Source: a virus. From it: a stretch of DNA of 25,774 nt. A model generated the notes under the pieces. It made no database searches and was not told the origin of the DNA. It saw nothing but the letters and a program-made list of their open reading frames with translations. Both the position numbers and the translations under genes were made by a program. This document shows positions 1-8,642 of the stretch, piece by piece. Numbering within the stretch: the first letter of the stretch is position 1; the number at the start of each line of letters is the position of its first letter. Location: the IMG/VR virus record IMGVR_UViG_3300025151_000263, positions 1 to 25,774 of that record. The stretch is one strand, 5' to 3'.

Positions 1-1137
1 TTTGGTTATGACTTGTCGGATAAAGCGTGTTATTACATAGCTCCTACATTTAACCAAGCAAAAGACATTATGTGGCAGTCTTTGAAACAAATGGCTGCAC
101 CCATAACAAAAAAAGTACGAGAAAACGAAGGTATTATTACCTTAGTTAACGACAGAACGATACATCTTAAAGGGTCTGACCGCCCTGAGTCTCTTCGAGG
201 CGTAGGATTATCGTATGTTGTGATGGACGAATACGCTTTTATGAAGGAAGAAGTCTGGACTTCTATAATTCGTCCTACTTTAGCAGATGTGCGTGGTGGT
301 GCATTGTTTATTGGCACACCAAATGGAAAGAATCACTTTTACGATTTGTTCTTAAACGCACAAGAAGGGTTAGATGCACAGGATTGGTCTGCTTGGACTT
401 ACAAATCCATAGATAATCCGTTTTTAGACCCTAAAGAAGTGCTAATGGCGACTAAAGACATGCCGTTAGAGTACGTCAGACAAGAATTTGAAGCTAACTT
501 TGCCTCTTTTGGAGGCACAGTCTTTAAATCTGACATGATAGAAGTAGCTGACAGTCCAAAAGACGGGGGAGACATTTACATGTCGGTAGACCCTGCAGGT
601 TATGAAGATGTCAAAGGGATTTCTCAAGGTAAATCCCACAGACTAGACGAGACAGCCATATCAATAGTAGAAGTTTCTAACTCTGGGTGGTTTGTACACG
701 AAGTCATAACAGGACGTTGGAATGTAAGAGAAACAGCGTTGCGTATTTTAAGAGCAGCGCAAGCTTACAGACCTAAAGTAGTAGGAATAGAAAAAGGTGC
801 GCTTAAAAACGCACTAATGCCTTACTTGCACGACAATATGAGAAGGTTAAATGTATACCCGTACATTACAGAACTATCTCACGGTAATCAAAAGAAAGCT
901 GACCGAATTGTTTGGGCGTTACAAGGTAGAATGGAACAAGGTAGGTTAACTTTTGCACCAGGAGAGTATTTACCAAAGATAACAGAGCAATTACTGGACT
1001 TTCCTAATCCGTTGTCTCACGACGACATGATAGATAGCCTAGCCTACATAGACCAGATTGCAGTAACACCATACGATATGAGAATAAACAGCGATGTAGA
1101 GGAATGGGAACCTCTTGACCCTGTTAGCGGAATGTAA
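1..1137 (+). CDS. terL: Terminase large subunit, 5' truncated by window edge
   Basis: ATPase-nuclease motor that packages DNA into the prohead. The frame is open to base 1, so the TTG at 13 is not the real start and the N-terminus with the Walker A loop lies outside the window. The visible part begins in the ATPase with the YYIAPTFNQAK block typical of terminases. The Walker B segment YVVMDEY is at 214-234 with its acidic pair, followed by the coupling motif GTPNG at 313-327. The RNase H-like nuclease follows: an Asp in SVDPAG (589-591), a Glu in VVGIEKG (about 790) and the HDDMIDSLAY block near 1019-1048. The gene ends in a double stop, TAATAA. The portal gene begins 12 bases later, the usual packaging-gene order. 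No small terminase is visible. Assignment is firm; the phage subfamily is not. Confidence 0.95.
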   Translation, partial: FGYDLSDKACYYIAPTFNQAKDIMWQSLKQMAAPITKKVRENEGIITLVNDRTIHLKGSDRPESLRGVGLSYVVMDEYAFMKEEVWTSIIRPTLADVRGGALFIGTPNGKNHFYDLFLNAQEGLDAQDWSAWTYKSIDNPFLDPKEVLMATKDMPLEYVRQEFEANFASFGGTVFKSDMIEVADSPKDGGDIYMSVDPAGYEDVKGISQGKSHRLDETAISIVEVSNSGWFVHEVITGRWNVRETALRILRAAQAYRPKVVGIEKGALKNALMPYLHDNMRRLNVYPYITELSHGNQKKADRIVWALQGRMEQGRLTFAPGEYLPKITEQLLDFPNPLSHDDMIDSLAYIDQIAVTPYDMRINSDVEEWEPLDPVSGM

Positions 1138-1149
1138 TAAGGACGCATA

Positions 1150-3552
1150 ATGGCAGTAACAAAAATAGTAGAAAACTACGGAGACCAATCTTCTGAACAA
1201 CCAGCTCGCGTTGACACAGAGTTAACGGGGTGGATTGTCTACAAAGTAGATAACTGGGAAGAGTCCCGTAATCGCCAACATCAAGACCGTTGGCAAGAGT
1301 ATTATCGTCTTTGGCGTGGTCAACATGGTGGCCCAGAAGATAAAATACGACAACACGAACGCTCTAAAATAATTGCACCTGCTTTGCAACAGTCTATTGA
1401 GGCTGGCGTTGCAGAGATGGAAGAGACTATCTTTCACAGAAAACGGTGGTTTGACCTAGAAGATGATGTACGAGAAAAGGTCTTTGCACAATTAATAAAA
1501 GAAAATCAAAATCAAATAGACCCACAACAGCTAGAAGCTTTAGCTAGAGATGTAGATACAAGGCTAGACGGAATTACGTCACAACTGTTAGAAGATTTTG
1601 AAACAAGACATGTAAATCAAGGTATATCAGAAATACTCTTAAACGCAGCCTTATACGGCACAGGCGTAGGAAAGATAGCGGTAGAGCAAAAGCCTAGGCG
1701 AGTGCCTATAACAGGCTCTGCGGGCGTTACAAGCGATATAGAGGTAGTTAATGACATACACGTTAACCTTGTCCCTGTAGACCCTAACGAGTTTGTTATA
1801 GATATAGCTGCTCGTAGCATAGACGAAGCTCTAGGCGTAGCACACGTTTACACGATACCTAAGCACGAAGTAGTACAAAAACAAGACAGAGGTATCTGGA
1901 ACCAAACAGAAGTAGGTTTGTACGATAATGACCCTTCAGAACATCAAGAGTTTGACATACATGAAGAAAGCTACACTGACGTAGAGCATGTAGAGATACT
2001 AGAGTATCACGGACTTGTACCTAAAGACTTATTTAAAGATGCTGCTAAAGAAAGCGTTATAGACCCTTTAGCTGAGTTTGCAGAAGAAAACTCTAACTTA
2101 GAGTATGACGACGCAGGAGAAATGGTAGAAGCTATTGTTTGGATTGCGAATCGTTCTCAATTACTTAAAGTAGTTCGTAACCCATTTATAATGCAAGACA
2201 GGTCTTTTGTCGCATTTCAGTGGGACACAGTACCTAATAGGTTCTGGGGTAGAGGTATAGCTGAGAAAGGTTATAACCCTCAGAAAGCGTTAGACGCAGA
2301 ATTAAGAGCAAGGATAGATTCGTTAGCACTAGCTACCTACCCTGTTGCTTTGGTTAATGGAATGATGGCTCCTAGAAACGGAGACTTCTCTATTAGACCA
2401 GGAAGGAATATTGTTGTTAGCGGCCCTGTTAATGAGGCTATTGCACCATTTAAGTTTCCTGGCCCAGACCCGCAGAGTTATCGACAGTCTGCAGAGTTTG
2501 AGCGTATGGTAACAATGGCTACGGGGTCTATGGACACCGCAGCCCCATTAGGAGTTAACCCTCGTAATGCTACTGCAGGTGGCATGTCAATGATGATGGG
2601 TGCTATTCTTAAACGAGCGAAGAGAACACTCCGAAACATGGAGTTTGAGTTTCTTTCGCCATTAATCCACAAGGTTGCTTGGCGGTACATGCAGTTCGAT
2701 ACGGAGCGTTATCCCGTAGCCGATTATCGTTTTAGAGTTCACGGAGCTCTAGGTGCGCAAGCGCGTGAGTTTGAGGTAGCACAATTAACTCAACTTATGC
2801 AAACAGTACCTCCAGGTTCTCCTGCTTACTGGGTATTGCTTAAAGGTGTTATTAATAATTACAACATTGAAGATAAAGAGATGTTGGTTAAAATATCTGA
2901 CCAGTTCTTGCAGCAAGCTCTTAATCCACCAGAACCACAACCTGATTTTGACCAGCAAGCTAAACTACAAGACCAAGAACTCAAGAAACAAGCTCTTATG
3001 TTTAAGGTTATGGAAAGCAAGCTTACAAACGCTAGACGTGATTTTGAAATGGAAGCAGAGGCTGAAAGAGACAGAGGCGAAGCTATCTGGAATCAGTCAG
3101 AAGCTCTGCTCAATATTGCTAAGGCTAAAACAGAAGAGCAAAGAGCTGCTGCTGAAGTTGCATACAAAGAAGCTAAAGCTGCCGAAGCTTTGGCAGGTAA
3201 ACCTGCTACAGAAAAATCTGAGGCTACACAGCCTATAGAGTATCTAACTTTAGTTGACACACTAAAAGATTCGTATGAGCAGTTTACTAACAGTGCTATT
3301 GAACAGATTAACAACAAAGTTAACGATAGCATTAACCACATTACACAAAGACAACAAATGTTTCAGATTGACCCGCTTAACGCTAAGTTAGACGCAATAC
3401 TGCAACAACAAGGTAATATGGCTCCACAAGCTCCACAAGAACAGACTCCTCCTGATTTAACTATAGAACGTGGCCCTGATGGTAGAGTAGTGTCTATCGG
3501 AGGACGACCTGTGCGTAGAGGAGACAATGGTGAACTGCGAGGTGTTGAATAA
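1150..3552 (+). CDS. Portal (head-tail connector) protein
   Basis: Forms the portal ring at the DNA-entry vertex, docking the terminase and later the tail adaptor. At 800 residues it is long, closer to P22-type portals (about 725) than to T7 gp8 (about 535). The N-terminal part has a conserved-looking block with YYRLWRG near residues 52-58 and ERSKIIAPALQQ near 75-86, which I associate with portals of uncultured marine phages. The central region has the AFQWDTVPNRFWGRGIAEKG segment, like the NP.P..F.G.G..E pattern of P22-like portals. From about residue 610 the protein is Gln/Glu/Ala-rich and helical, consistent with the portal barrel and a disordered tail. An AAGGA ribosome site lies 6 bases before the ATG. 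The stop shares one base (TAATG) with the next start. Fold assigned by motif and position, not alignment. Confidence 0.88.
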   Translation: MAVTKIVENYGDQSSEQPARVDTELTGWIVYKVDNWEESRNRQHQDRWQEYYRLWRGQHGGPEDKIRQHERSKIIAPALQQSIEAGVAEMEETIFHRKRWFDLEDDVREKVFAQLIKENQNQIDPQQLEALARDVDTRLDGITSQLLEDFETRHVNQGISEILLNAALYGTGVGKIAVEQKPRRVPITGSAGVTSDIEVVNDIHVNLVPVDPNEFVIDIAARSIDEALGVAHVYTIPKHEVVQKQDRGIWNQTEVGLYDNDPSEHQEFDIHEESYTDVEHVEILEYHGLVPKDLFKDAAKESVIDPLAEFAEENSNLEYDDAGEMVEAIVWIANRSQLLKVVRNPFIMQDRSFVAFQWDTVPNRFWGRGIAEKGYNPQKALDAELRARIDSLALATYPVALVNGMMAPRNGDFSIRPGRNIVVSGPVNEAIAPFKFPGPDPQSYRQSAEFERMVTMATGSMDTAAPLGVNPRNATAGGMSMMMGAILKRAKRTLRNMEFEFLSPLIHKVAWRYMQFDTERYPVADYRFRVHGALGAQAREFEVAQLTQLMQTVPPGSPAYWVLLKGVINNYNIEDKEMLVKISDQFLQQALNPPEPQPDFDQQAKLQDQELKKQALMFKVMESKLTNARRDFEMEAEAERDRGEAIWNQSEALLNIAKAKTEEQRAAAEVAYKEAKAAEALAGKPATEKSEATQPIEYLTLVDTLKDSYEQFTNSAIEQINNKVNDSINHITQRQQMFQIDPLNAKLDAILQQQGNMAPQAPQEQTPPDLTIERGPDGRVVSIGGRPVRRGDNGELRGVE

Positions 3553-5660
3553 TGGCTAGTACCTATACTTCAAATTCTGGAGTCGAGAAACCAGGGATTG
3601 GCGACCAATCAGGAGAGTGGGGTACTACAGTCAATACCAATATGGATATATTGGATAGAGCTATTAACGGTGTAGGTGTTATTACTTTATCAGGAACAAC
3701 ACATACGTTAACGACTACAGACGGAGCATTGTCAGACGGACAATACAAAGTTCTTGTTCTAAGTGGTAGCCCTAGCGGTACAAATACTATAACCATCAGT
3801 CCTAATGACCAAGACAAGTTATATTTTGTAGTTAACAGTAGTGGACAGACTGCTACGTTTTCTCAAGGCTCTGGAGCTAATGTTAGTGTTGTTAACGGAG
3901 ATACTAAAATTATATACGCTGACGGAGCAGGGTCTGGAGCAGCAGTTACAGAATTTGCATCTGAAGTAGATGCGTTAGAAGGAATTACAGCAGGTACAGT
4001 CGCTGCATCTAAAGCAGTAATTGTTGACGCTAATAAAGATATAGGGTCGTTTCGTAACGTAACTCTTACAGGAGAGTTAGATGCCGGAAGCTTAGACGTT
4101 TCTGGTGATGCTGATATAGACGGGACGCTGGAAGCCGACGCTATGACTTTAAACGGCACAGCAATTACTACTACAGCCACATTATCTACGGGGATTAGTA
4201 ACACTAACGTACCCGTATTTACAACTGGCGTAGCAGACGATGACTTTCTACGAGTTGCTGGTACTTCTATAGAAGGTAGGTCAGCAAGTGAGGTTTTATC
4301 AGATATTGGCGGTCAGGCATCTTTAACCTTTGGCATATCAAATACAAACGCTGTAAAAGTTGATAGTGCAAGTGTAGCCGATGACGAGTACGCAAGGTTT
4401 ACTGCTAATGGATTAGAAAGCAGAAGCACCTCAGAAGTCCTTTCAGATATAGGAGCATCTGCCGTTGCAGGTTCTAGCTCGATTGTAACCACTGGAGCTT
4501 TAGACGCTGGTAGTATTACCTCTAATTTTGGAAATATTAATAATGGCAGTAGTACGCTTACTACAGGAGCGTTAACTGCAAGTAGTGGTGCAATACCAGC
4601 GTTAACTACAGTTACGAGCATAAACTCTGGTCAAATAGCTAATAGAAATGCCGTACAAAACGGAGCTATGATGGTAGACCAGAAAGGTGGTACGACAACG
4701 CTATCAGGATATTCAGCAGCAAAACCAGACAGATTTACTGCTTTTGTATCTAATGCTGGCACACAAACTGTAGCCCAAGACAGCGAAGCTCCAGCAGGGT
4801 TTCATAAATCATTAAAAGCTACAAATACAGTTGCAGACGCTTCTATAGCATCTGGAGATAGGGCTGCAATTATTTACAGGCTTGAAGGTAATGATGCCGC
4901 AAGATTTGCTTTTGGAGGAAGTGACGCAAAAACTGTAACGCTTTCGTTTTATGTTAGAAGTAGCATTACTGGAACACATGGCGGTGCGTTAGGTAATGGT
5001 TCTGACAATAGGTCTTACCCGTTTACTTATTCTATTTCAAGCGCAAACACTTGGGAGCGCAAGTCTATAACTATTGCTGGAGACACTACTGGTACGTGGG
5101 CTACAGATACAAGTAGAAGTATGCAAATTGTATGGGGTTTAGGTGTTGGTAGTACAAATTCAGGGACAGCAGGTGAGTGGGCGGCGGCAGATTATAATTC
5201 AGCTACAGGTGCGACAACTGCGTTTTTAACTACTGCAAATGCTACTTGGTATCTTACTGGCGTACAGCTTGAAGAAGGCTCTACAGCTACAGACTTTGAG
5301 CATAAATCATTTGCACAAGAACTTGCTGCATGTCAAAGATATTGCATAAAAATTGCACCAGCAACTAACGCTGGAGTTGGTACTGGTTTTGCTAGGTCAA
5401 CTACTACAATGTATGCTGCAAGAGATTTGCCTGTACATATGAGGGCAACACCGACATTAGCTTTTTCTAGCGCAACAGATTTTCAGATTCAATATCTAGG
5501 TCTAGTAGAAAATACTACCGCTATGGCGGCTTCTGAATTATCTGCCGATACTATTTCGTTTCAAGCAACTGTAGGTTCAGCAGTTTTAACAGCAGGGCAA
5601 GGTATGTATTTACGAGATAAAGATGGTGGTTCTACTATTATAGCAACGGCGGAGTTATAA
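3552..5660 (+). CDS. Tail fibre protein with phage anchor, shaft repeats and C-terminal binding domain
   Basis: Probable receptor-binding fibre, 702 residues. The N-terminus has the motif PGIGDQSGEWGTTVNTNMDI (residues 14-33), a signature I recognise from many marine phage fibres and likely the virion attachment part. A Ser/Thr/Gly/Ala-rich shaft follows, with two copies of an approximately 40-residue unit at residues 214-254 and 261-301, each ending SEVLSDIG. From about residue 368 a distinct domain begins with NGAMMVDQKG and ends with GVQLEEGSTATDFEHKS then CQRY. This resembles carbohydrate-binding-type jelly-roll modules seen at phage fibre tips. GAGGTG precedes the start by 7 bases. It sits unusually early, between portal and scaffold, apart from the other tail genes. 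The receptor cannot be inferred. Confidence 0.82.
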   Translation: MASTYTSNSGVEKPGIGDQSGEWGTTVNTNMDILDRAINGVGVITLSGTTHTLTTTDGALSDGQYKVLVLSGSPSGTNTITISPNDQDKLYFVVNSSGQTATFSQGSGANVSVVNGDTKIIYADGAGSGAAVTEFASEVDALEGITAGTVAASKAVIVDANKDIGSFRNVTLTGELDAGSLDVSGDADIDGTLEADAMTLNGTAITTTATLSTGISNTNVPVFTTGVADDDFLRVAGTSIEGRSASEVLSDIGGQASLTFGISNTNAVKVDSASVADDEYARFTANGLESRSTSEVLSDIGASAVAGSSSIVTTGALDAGSITSNFGNINNGSSTLTTGALTASSGAIPALTTVTSINSGQIANRNAVQNGAMMVDQKGGTTTLSGYSAAKPDRFTAFVSNAGTQTVAQDSEAPAGFHKSLKATNTVADASIASGDRAAIIYRLEGNDAARFAFGGSDAKTVTLSFYVRSSITGTHGGALGNGSDNRSYPFTYSISSANTWERKSITIAGDTTGTWATDTSRSMQIVWGLGVGSTNSGTAGEWAAADYNSATGATTAFLTTANATWYLTGVQLEEGSTATDFEHKSFAQELAACQRYCIKIAPATNAGVGTGFARSTTTMYAARDLPVHMRATPTLAFSSATDFQIQYLGLVENTTAMAASELSADTISFQATVGSAVLTAGQGMYLRDKDGGSTIIATAEL
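4191..4454 (+). repeat. Diverged tandem shaft repeat inside the tail fibre gene
   Basis: Two copies, about 4191-4313 and 4332-4454, encode units starting GISNTN and ending RS.SEVLSDIG, with VADD and EGRS/ESRS at matching places. The copies have diverged at DNA level, so this is old internal duplication, not slippage. It probably represents repeating trimeric shaft segments. Confidence 0.75.
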
Positions 5661-5834
5661 ATGAATATAGCATCAGCACAATATACAACTGGAATAACTG
5701 GAAACAATATTAATGTTAAAGTTATTACCACAGACAACAAAGAATTTTGGGTTCCTTTAGATAATGCTAACAACGATTATATAGCTGTATTAGCTTGGGT
5801 AGAGGCAGGTAACACAATCGAAGCTGCAGATTAG
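5661..5834 (+). CDS. Small tail-fibre-associated protein (57 aa)
   Basis: A 57-codon gene starting directly after the fibre stop (TAAATG), with GGAG 6 bases upstream inside the fibre's last codons, so it is probably translationally coupled to the fibre. The C-terminal half reads VPLDNANNDYIAVLAWVEAG and then NTIEAAD. I recognise this pattern (VP.D..N..Y...L.W...GNT.E) from small proteins and C-terminal segments that follow tail fibre genes in many phages. Its role is not established; a fibre accessory or assembly role fits the position. Too short for many gene finders, but spacing, start and family resemblance support it. Confidence 0.72.
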   Translation: MNIASAQYTTGITGNNINVKVITTDNKEFWVPLDNANNDYIAVLAWVEAGNTIEAAD

Positions 5835-5838
5835 TAGC

Positions 5839-6048
5839 ATGGATTTAGAAAAACATATATTTGATTGTATTACTAGGGTAGAAGCGCATGAAGCTAGATG
5901 TGCGGAAAGAGACAAAACAATATTTGCAAGGTTAGAAAAAATAGAAGCTCACTTAGAACAGTTAAACGCTAAATTGTTTCGAGGTGCAGTAATAATTATA
6001 GCAGGAATGACTACATTTATTATTTCGATATTAGGGCCATTTAATTAA
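5839..6048 (+). CDS. Small coiled-coil membrane protein, holin- or XhlA-like
   Basis: 69 residues. The N-terminal 45 are charged and helical with a heptad-like pattern (ERDKTIFARLEKIEAHLEQL). They are followed by one hydrophobic segment at about residues 49-66 and a two- to three-residue tail. A cytoplasmic amphipathic helix plus a C-terminal transmembrane helix is the layout of XhlA-type haemolysin/holin accessory proteins and some small phage holins. No endolysin lies next to it, so the lysis role is inference. The start has only a weak ribosome site and follows the preceding stop by 4 bases. It could instead be a membrane anchor for another phage protein. Confidence 0.6.
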   Translation: MDLEKHIFDCITRVEAHEARCAERDKTIFARLEKIEAHLEQLNAKLFRGAVIIIAGMTTFIISILGPFN

Positions 6049-6258
6049 ATGTCATTTGAACAGTTAGAACATTCGGGGAAAGGTTGGGGAAGAAAAGCTT
6101 GGAGTTCTGGAGCTTTTGGTTTTGATGTCCTAGCAGGAACTGTCTCTGAAGATTTAAAGTTTGAACGACTTAAGAAACTTCGTAGACAACAGATTAGAGA
6201 GAGGGACGATGAAGAAGTGCTTGCACTAATGATGTTGACAATAATACGAGGTGAATAG
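6049..6258 (+). CDS. Hypothetical small basic protein
   Basis: 69 residues, not recognised. The start follows the previous stop directly (TAAATG). The N-terminus is Gly/Trp-rich (GKGWGRKAWSSGAFGFD). The C-terminal half is strongly charged and probably helical, including RLKKLRRQQIRERDDEE, and ends in a short hydrophobic stretch. There are no Cys residues and no signal peptide. The last base of its stop is the first base of the next start, which argues it is a real gene in the same message. Confidence 0.55.
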   Translation: MSFEQLEHSGKGWGRKAWSSGAFGFDVLAGTVSEDLKFERLKKLRRQQIRERDDEEVLALMMLTIIRGE

Positions 6259-6506
6259 TGGATAATAGTGAAATACAAAAATACGAAAAGATGATAGAAA
6301 CTCTCCATTCAGAGGGTTGGGATTTAATTCGTAATCGTTTAATAGAAATGTTTAACAATCAAAATAACGTACTAGCAATCGGAGATGAAAAAGCTTTCTG
6401 GCAAATGCGAGGTTCGTTAGGAATGTTACATTTAATGATTGAGTTTGAGAACGTCTTACAAGCAGAGCTTGAAGGCGCAGACGAGGTACAAAGTGATGTT
6501 GAATGA
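6258..6506 (+). CDS. Conserved hypothetical phage protein (82 aa)
   Basis: Starts with GTG overlapping the previous stop by one base (TAGTG), with GAGGTG 4 bases upstream. The product is acidic and helical. The central part, with LAIGDEKAFWQMRGSLGML, looks like a family of small proteins I have seen beside portal and scaffold genes in marine podovirus-type phages, where a Trp/Phe-x-x-G block recurs. No enzymatic motif is visible. It overlaps the start of the zinc-ribbon gene by 11 bases, so the small-gene run 5661-6726 is likely one message. Confidence 0.6.
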   Translation: MDNSEIQKYEKMIETLHSEGWDLIRNRLIEMFNNQNNVLAIGDEKAFWQMRGSLGMLHLMIEFENVLQAELEGADEVQSDVE

Positions 6507-6726
6507 TTACAAATGTAATTCTTGTGGGCTAGTACGAGAGTATTGGGCTAAAGAAGAAACAGTTAAGTGCAGAGATTGTGCTAATACTGCTTCAAAAATT
6601 GTGTCAGGCGGGAACTTCTCATTACCTGGCATAGATACTGGCTTTCCGACTGCTGCCGATAAATGGGCTAGGAGACACCGAAAAGCTAACCACCATAACT
6701 TGAAAGAGTTAGGTATACCCTGTTAA
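6496..6726 (+). CDS. Small zinc-ribbon protein
   Basis: 76 residues. Start chosen at the ATG at 6496, because GAGGT lies 8 bases upstream; a longer frame back to 6439 would overlap the previous gene much more. The N-terminus has CNSCG at residues 7-11 and CRDCA about 16 residues later: two CxxC knuckles making a rubredoxin- or FmdB-type zinc ribbon. The C-terminal half (GFPTAADKWARRH) is a conserved-looking segment I associate with marine phage zinc-ribbon proteins near the head genes. Its role is unknown; DNA or protein binding is plausible. Confidence 0.7.
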   Translation: MLNDYKCNSCGLVREYWAKEETVKCRDCANTASKIVSGGNFSLPGIDTGFPTAADKWARRHRKANHHNLKELGIPC

Positions 6727-6729
6727 TCC

Positions 6730-6741
6730 CCTTATATAAGG
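6730..6741. promoter_or_regulatory. Perfect 12-bp palindrome upstream of scaffold gene
   Basis: CCTTATATAAGG is a perfect inverted repeat in the 34-base gap between the zinc-ribbon and scaffold genes. It contains a -10-like TATAAG, but no convincing -35 lies 16-18 bases upstream. It may be an operator or part of a phage promoter for the head genes. Function unproven. Confidence 0.35.
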
Positions 6742-6760
6742 TTAAGATTGGAGAAATAAA

Positions 6761-7597
6761 ATGGCGACAAATCCTATAGTAGAGGCAGAAGAAAACTTTG
6801 ACGAAGTTGATAACGTCGAAGATTTGACTCAACGCCTTGGACAAGAACTTAAATCAGAAGAAGAACAAGTTGAAGAGCAACCTACTGAGAACGTAGAAAC
6901 TGAAGAGCTACCCCCTAAATTTCAAGGGAAAAGTGTAGACGACATCATTAACTCTTACGTTAATCTTGAACAGCAATACGGACGACAAGGTAATGAGCTT
7001 GGAGAACTTCGTAAACTTACTGACAGTTTAATTCAAAAAAATCTACAAGAAGATGCCACTAGTCAACGTACAGAGTCTCTTGAGAAATCTCTTTCTGAAG
7101 ATGACTTTTATAACGACCCGCTTAATGCGGTACGCAAGGTAGTTGCGGAAGCTTTAGAACCCGTTAAGAGTAATCTATCTCAAACGCAGGTAGACTCTAC
7201 AGTACAACGGTTACAAGCCAAACACCCTGATTTAACCGAAGTTGTTAATGACTTAGGTTTTCAACAGTGGATTATGGAAAGCACTCCGCGACAAGATATG
7301 TGGGTCAAAGCAAGTAACGGAGATTTTGATTATGCTGACGAACTGTTTACACAGTACAAAGCTGTTCAAAAACCTCAAGTGAAAGCGGAGAAAGAACAAA
7401 GTCAAGCTGTAAAAGAGAAAGAGCTTGAGGCTGCTTCTTCTGTATCTTCTGGTTCGTCACAAGACGCAGAAGCATCATCTAGCAAAACGATTTATCGTAG
7501 AGCTGAGTTAGTGCGACTGAAGATTAATGACCCCCAGAGATACAATGAACTACAAGGAGAAATTATGCAAGCATACGCAGAAGGCAGAGTTCGTTAA
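6761..7597 (+). CDS. Capsid scaffolding protein
   Basis: Internal scaffold that guides capsid assembly and leaves before DNA packaging. 278 residues, highly acidic, Gln/Glu/Ser-rich, no Cys, mostly helical. The first 50 residues are a disordered acidic region. Then comes PPKFQGKSVDDIINSYVNLE (about residues 51-70) followed by GRQGNELGELR, a motif typical of scaffolds in podovirus-type phages. A Ser/Ala/Glu-rich linker leads to a helical, basic C-terminus (residues about 240-278), the part that normally binds the coat protein. It lies immediately before the major capsid gene, the standard place. GGAG lies 7 bases before the ATG. Confidence 0.87.
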   Translation: MATNPIVEAEENFDEVDNVEDLTQRLGQELKSEEEQVEEQPTENVETEELPPKFQGKSVDDIINSYVNLEQQYGRQGNELGELRKLTDSLIQKNLQEDATSQRTESLEKSLSEDDFYNDPLNAVRKVVAEALEPVKSNLSQTQVDSTVQRLQAKHPDLTEVVNDLGFQQWIMESTPRQDMWVKASNGDFDYADELFTQYKAVQKPQVKAEKEQSQAVKEKELEAASSVSSGSSQDAEASSSKTIYRRAELVRLKINDPQRYNELQGEIMQAYAEGRVR

Positions 7598-7640
7598 TTT
7601 ATCCAAGTTTAATTTTAATTTTTTATAGGAGGAATAGGTT

Positions 7641-8591
7641 ATGGCCCTCGGCTCTAATCATATGACGATTACCACTCAGGCGAAATTTATCCCTGAATTG
7701 TGGTCGGACGAAGTAATCGCGGCATACAAGAGTAATCTTGTACTCGCAAATCTAGTTACCCGAATGAACCACGAAGGTAAAAAAGGTGACACCATTCACA
7801 TTCCTAAGCCAACTCGCGGTGCAGCTTCTGCAAAAGCAGCACAAACAGCGGTTACGCTTATTACTGCAACAGATACTGAGCTTACAATATCTATTGACAA
7901 GCACTACGAATATTCTCGATTAATAGAGGATATCCTAGATAAGCAAGCTTTGTCAAGCATGAGGTCTTTCTACACTGATGACGCTGGCTACTCACTAGCT
8001 AAGCAAGTAGATACGCACCTTTGGTTGCAATCTTACGCTTTAACTGGCGGTACAGCTAACACTGTATCTTCAGGAACTACAACTGATTTTGGTACTGCAG
8101 GTACTGTTATTGGCTCTGATGGAAGCACAGCTTTCAACGCAGGTAATGACAACGCAGCAGCTTTAGCTGATGCAGGTATCCGTAAGGTAATCCAAACTCT
8201 TGACGATGCTGACATTCCTATGGCAGATAGATTCCTTGTTATCCCTCCAGTGGAGAAAAAGAATCTAACTGGTCTTGCTCGATTTACTGAGCAAGCGTTC
8301 ACAGGTGAAGCTGGCCCAGGAAACTCTATCCGTAACGGTTTAGTCGGTGATGTATACGGAGTACCTGTATACGTTTCTACTAACTGTCCTACAGATACTG
8401 AAGGTTCTCAGGACGCTAGACTTTGCTTGTTAGCTCATAAATCAGCGTTAGTTCTTGCAGAGCAAATGTCTGTTCGTACTCAAACTCAGTACAAGCAAGA
8501 GTGGTTAGGTGACTTGTTCACTGCTGACACTCTGTACGGTACAGGTGAACTACGAAACGATGCTGGCATTAAGATTGCTGTCGTTGCTTAA
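7641..8591 (+). CDS. Major capsid protein
   Basis: Main shell protein, 316 residues. It has the strongest ribosome site on the plus strand (AGGAGGAATAGG before the ATG), as expected for the most abundant virion protein. The sequence looks like HK97/P22-fold coat proteins of marine podovirus-type phages. It has an N-terminal segment on substrate-facing residues (FIPELWSDEVIAAYKSNLVL) and a central domain with IDKHYEYSRLIEDI. A Gly/Ser/Thr-rich insertion lies around residues 134-165, and the C-terminal part carries GELRNDAGIKIAVVA. Position right after the scaffold and just before a terminator supports the call. No cleaved delta domain is evident. The exact coat family is not settled. Confidence 0.87.
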   Translation: MALGSNHMTITTQAKFIPELWSDEVIAAYKSNLVLANLVTRMNHEGKKGDTIHIPKPTRGAASAKAAQTAVTLITATDTELTISIDKHYEYSRLIEDILDKQALSSMRSFYTDDAGYSLAKQVDTHLWLQSYALTGGTANTVSSGTTTDFGTAGTVIGSDGSTAFNAGNDNAAALADAGIRKVIQTLDDADIPMADRFLVIPPVEKKNLTGLARFTEQAFTGEAGPGNSIRNGLVGDVYGVPVYVSTNCPTDTEGSQDARLCLLAHKSALVLAEQMSVRTQTQYKQEWLGDLFTADTLYGTGELRNDAGIKIAVVA

Positions 8592-8599
8592 TAACCTAC

Positions 8600-8627
8600 G
8601 GGGAGGGTAAAACCTCCCCCTTTATTT
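8600..8627 (+). terminator. Intrinsic terminator after major capsid gene
   Basis: A 7-bp G+C stem, GGGGAGG (8600-8606) with CCTCCCC (8613-8619), closes a 6-base loop GTAAAA. It is followed by CTTTATTT. It lies 9 bases after the capsid stop, so it probably ends most capsid transcripts while letting some read through. Confidence 0.85.
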
Positions 8628-8642
8628 AGGAGATTTAATCTT

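Noticed and set aside
2846-3238. Plus-strand frame of 130 residues inside the portal gene
   Set aside because: Out-of-frame shadow, Leu/Lys biased, without start signal; the portal frame is continuous through it.
6439-6495. Longer start for the zinc-ribbon protein
   Set aside because: It would overlap the upstream gene by 68 bases and lacks the GAGGT ribosome site that precedes 6496.
7598-7640. Promoter directly before the major capsid gene
   Set aside because: AT-rich, but I see no -35/-10 pair with acceptable spacing; a phage-specific promoter cannot be ruled out.
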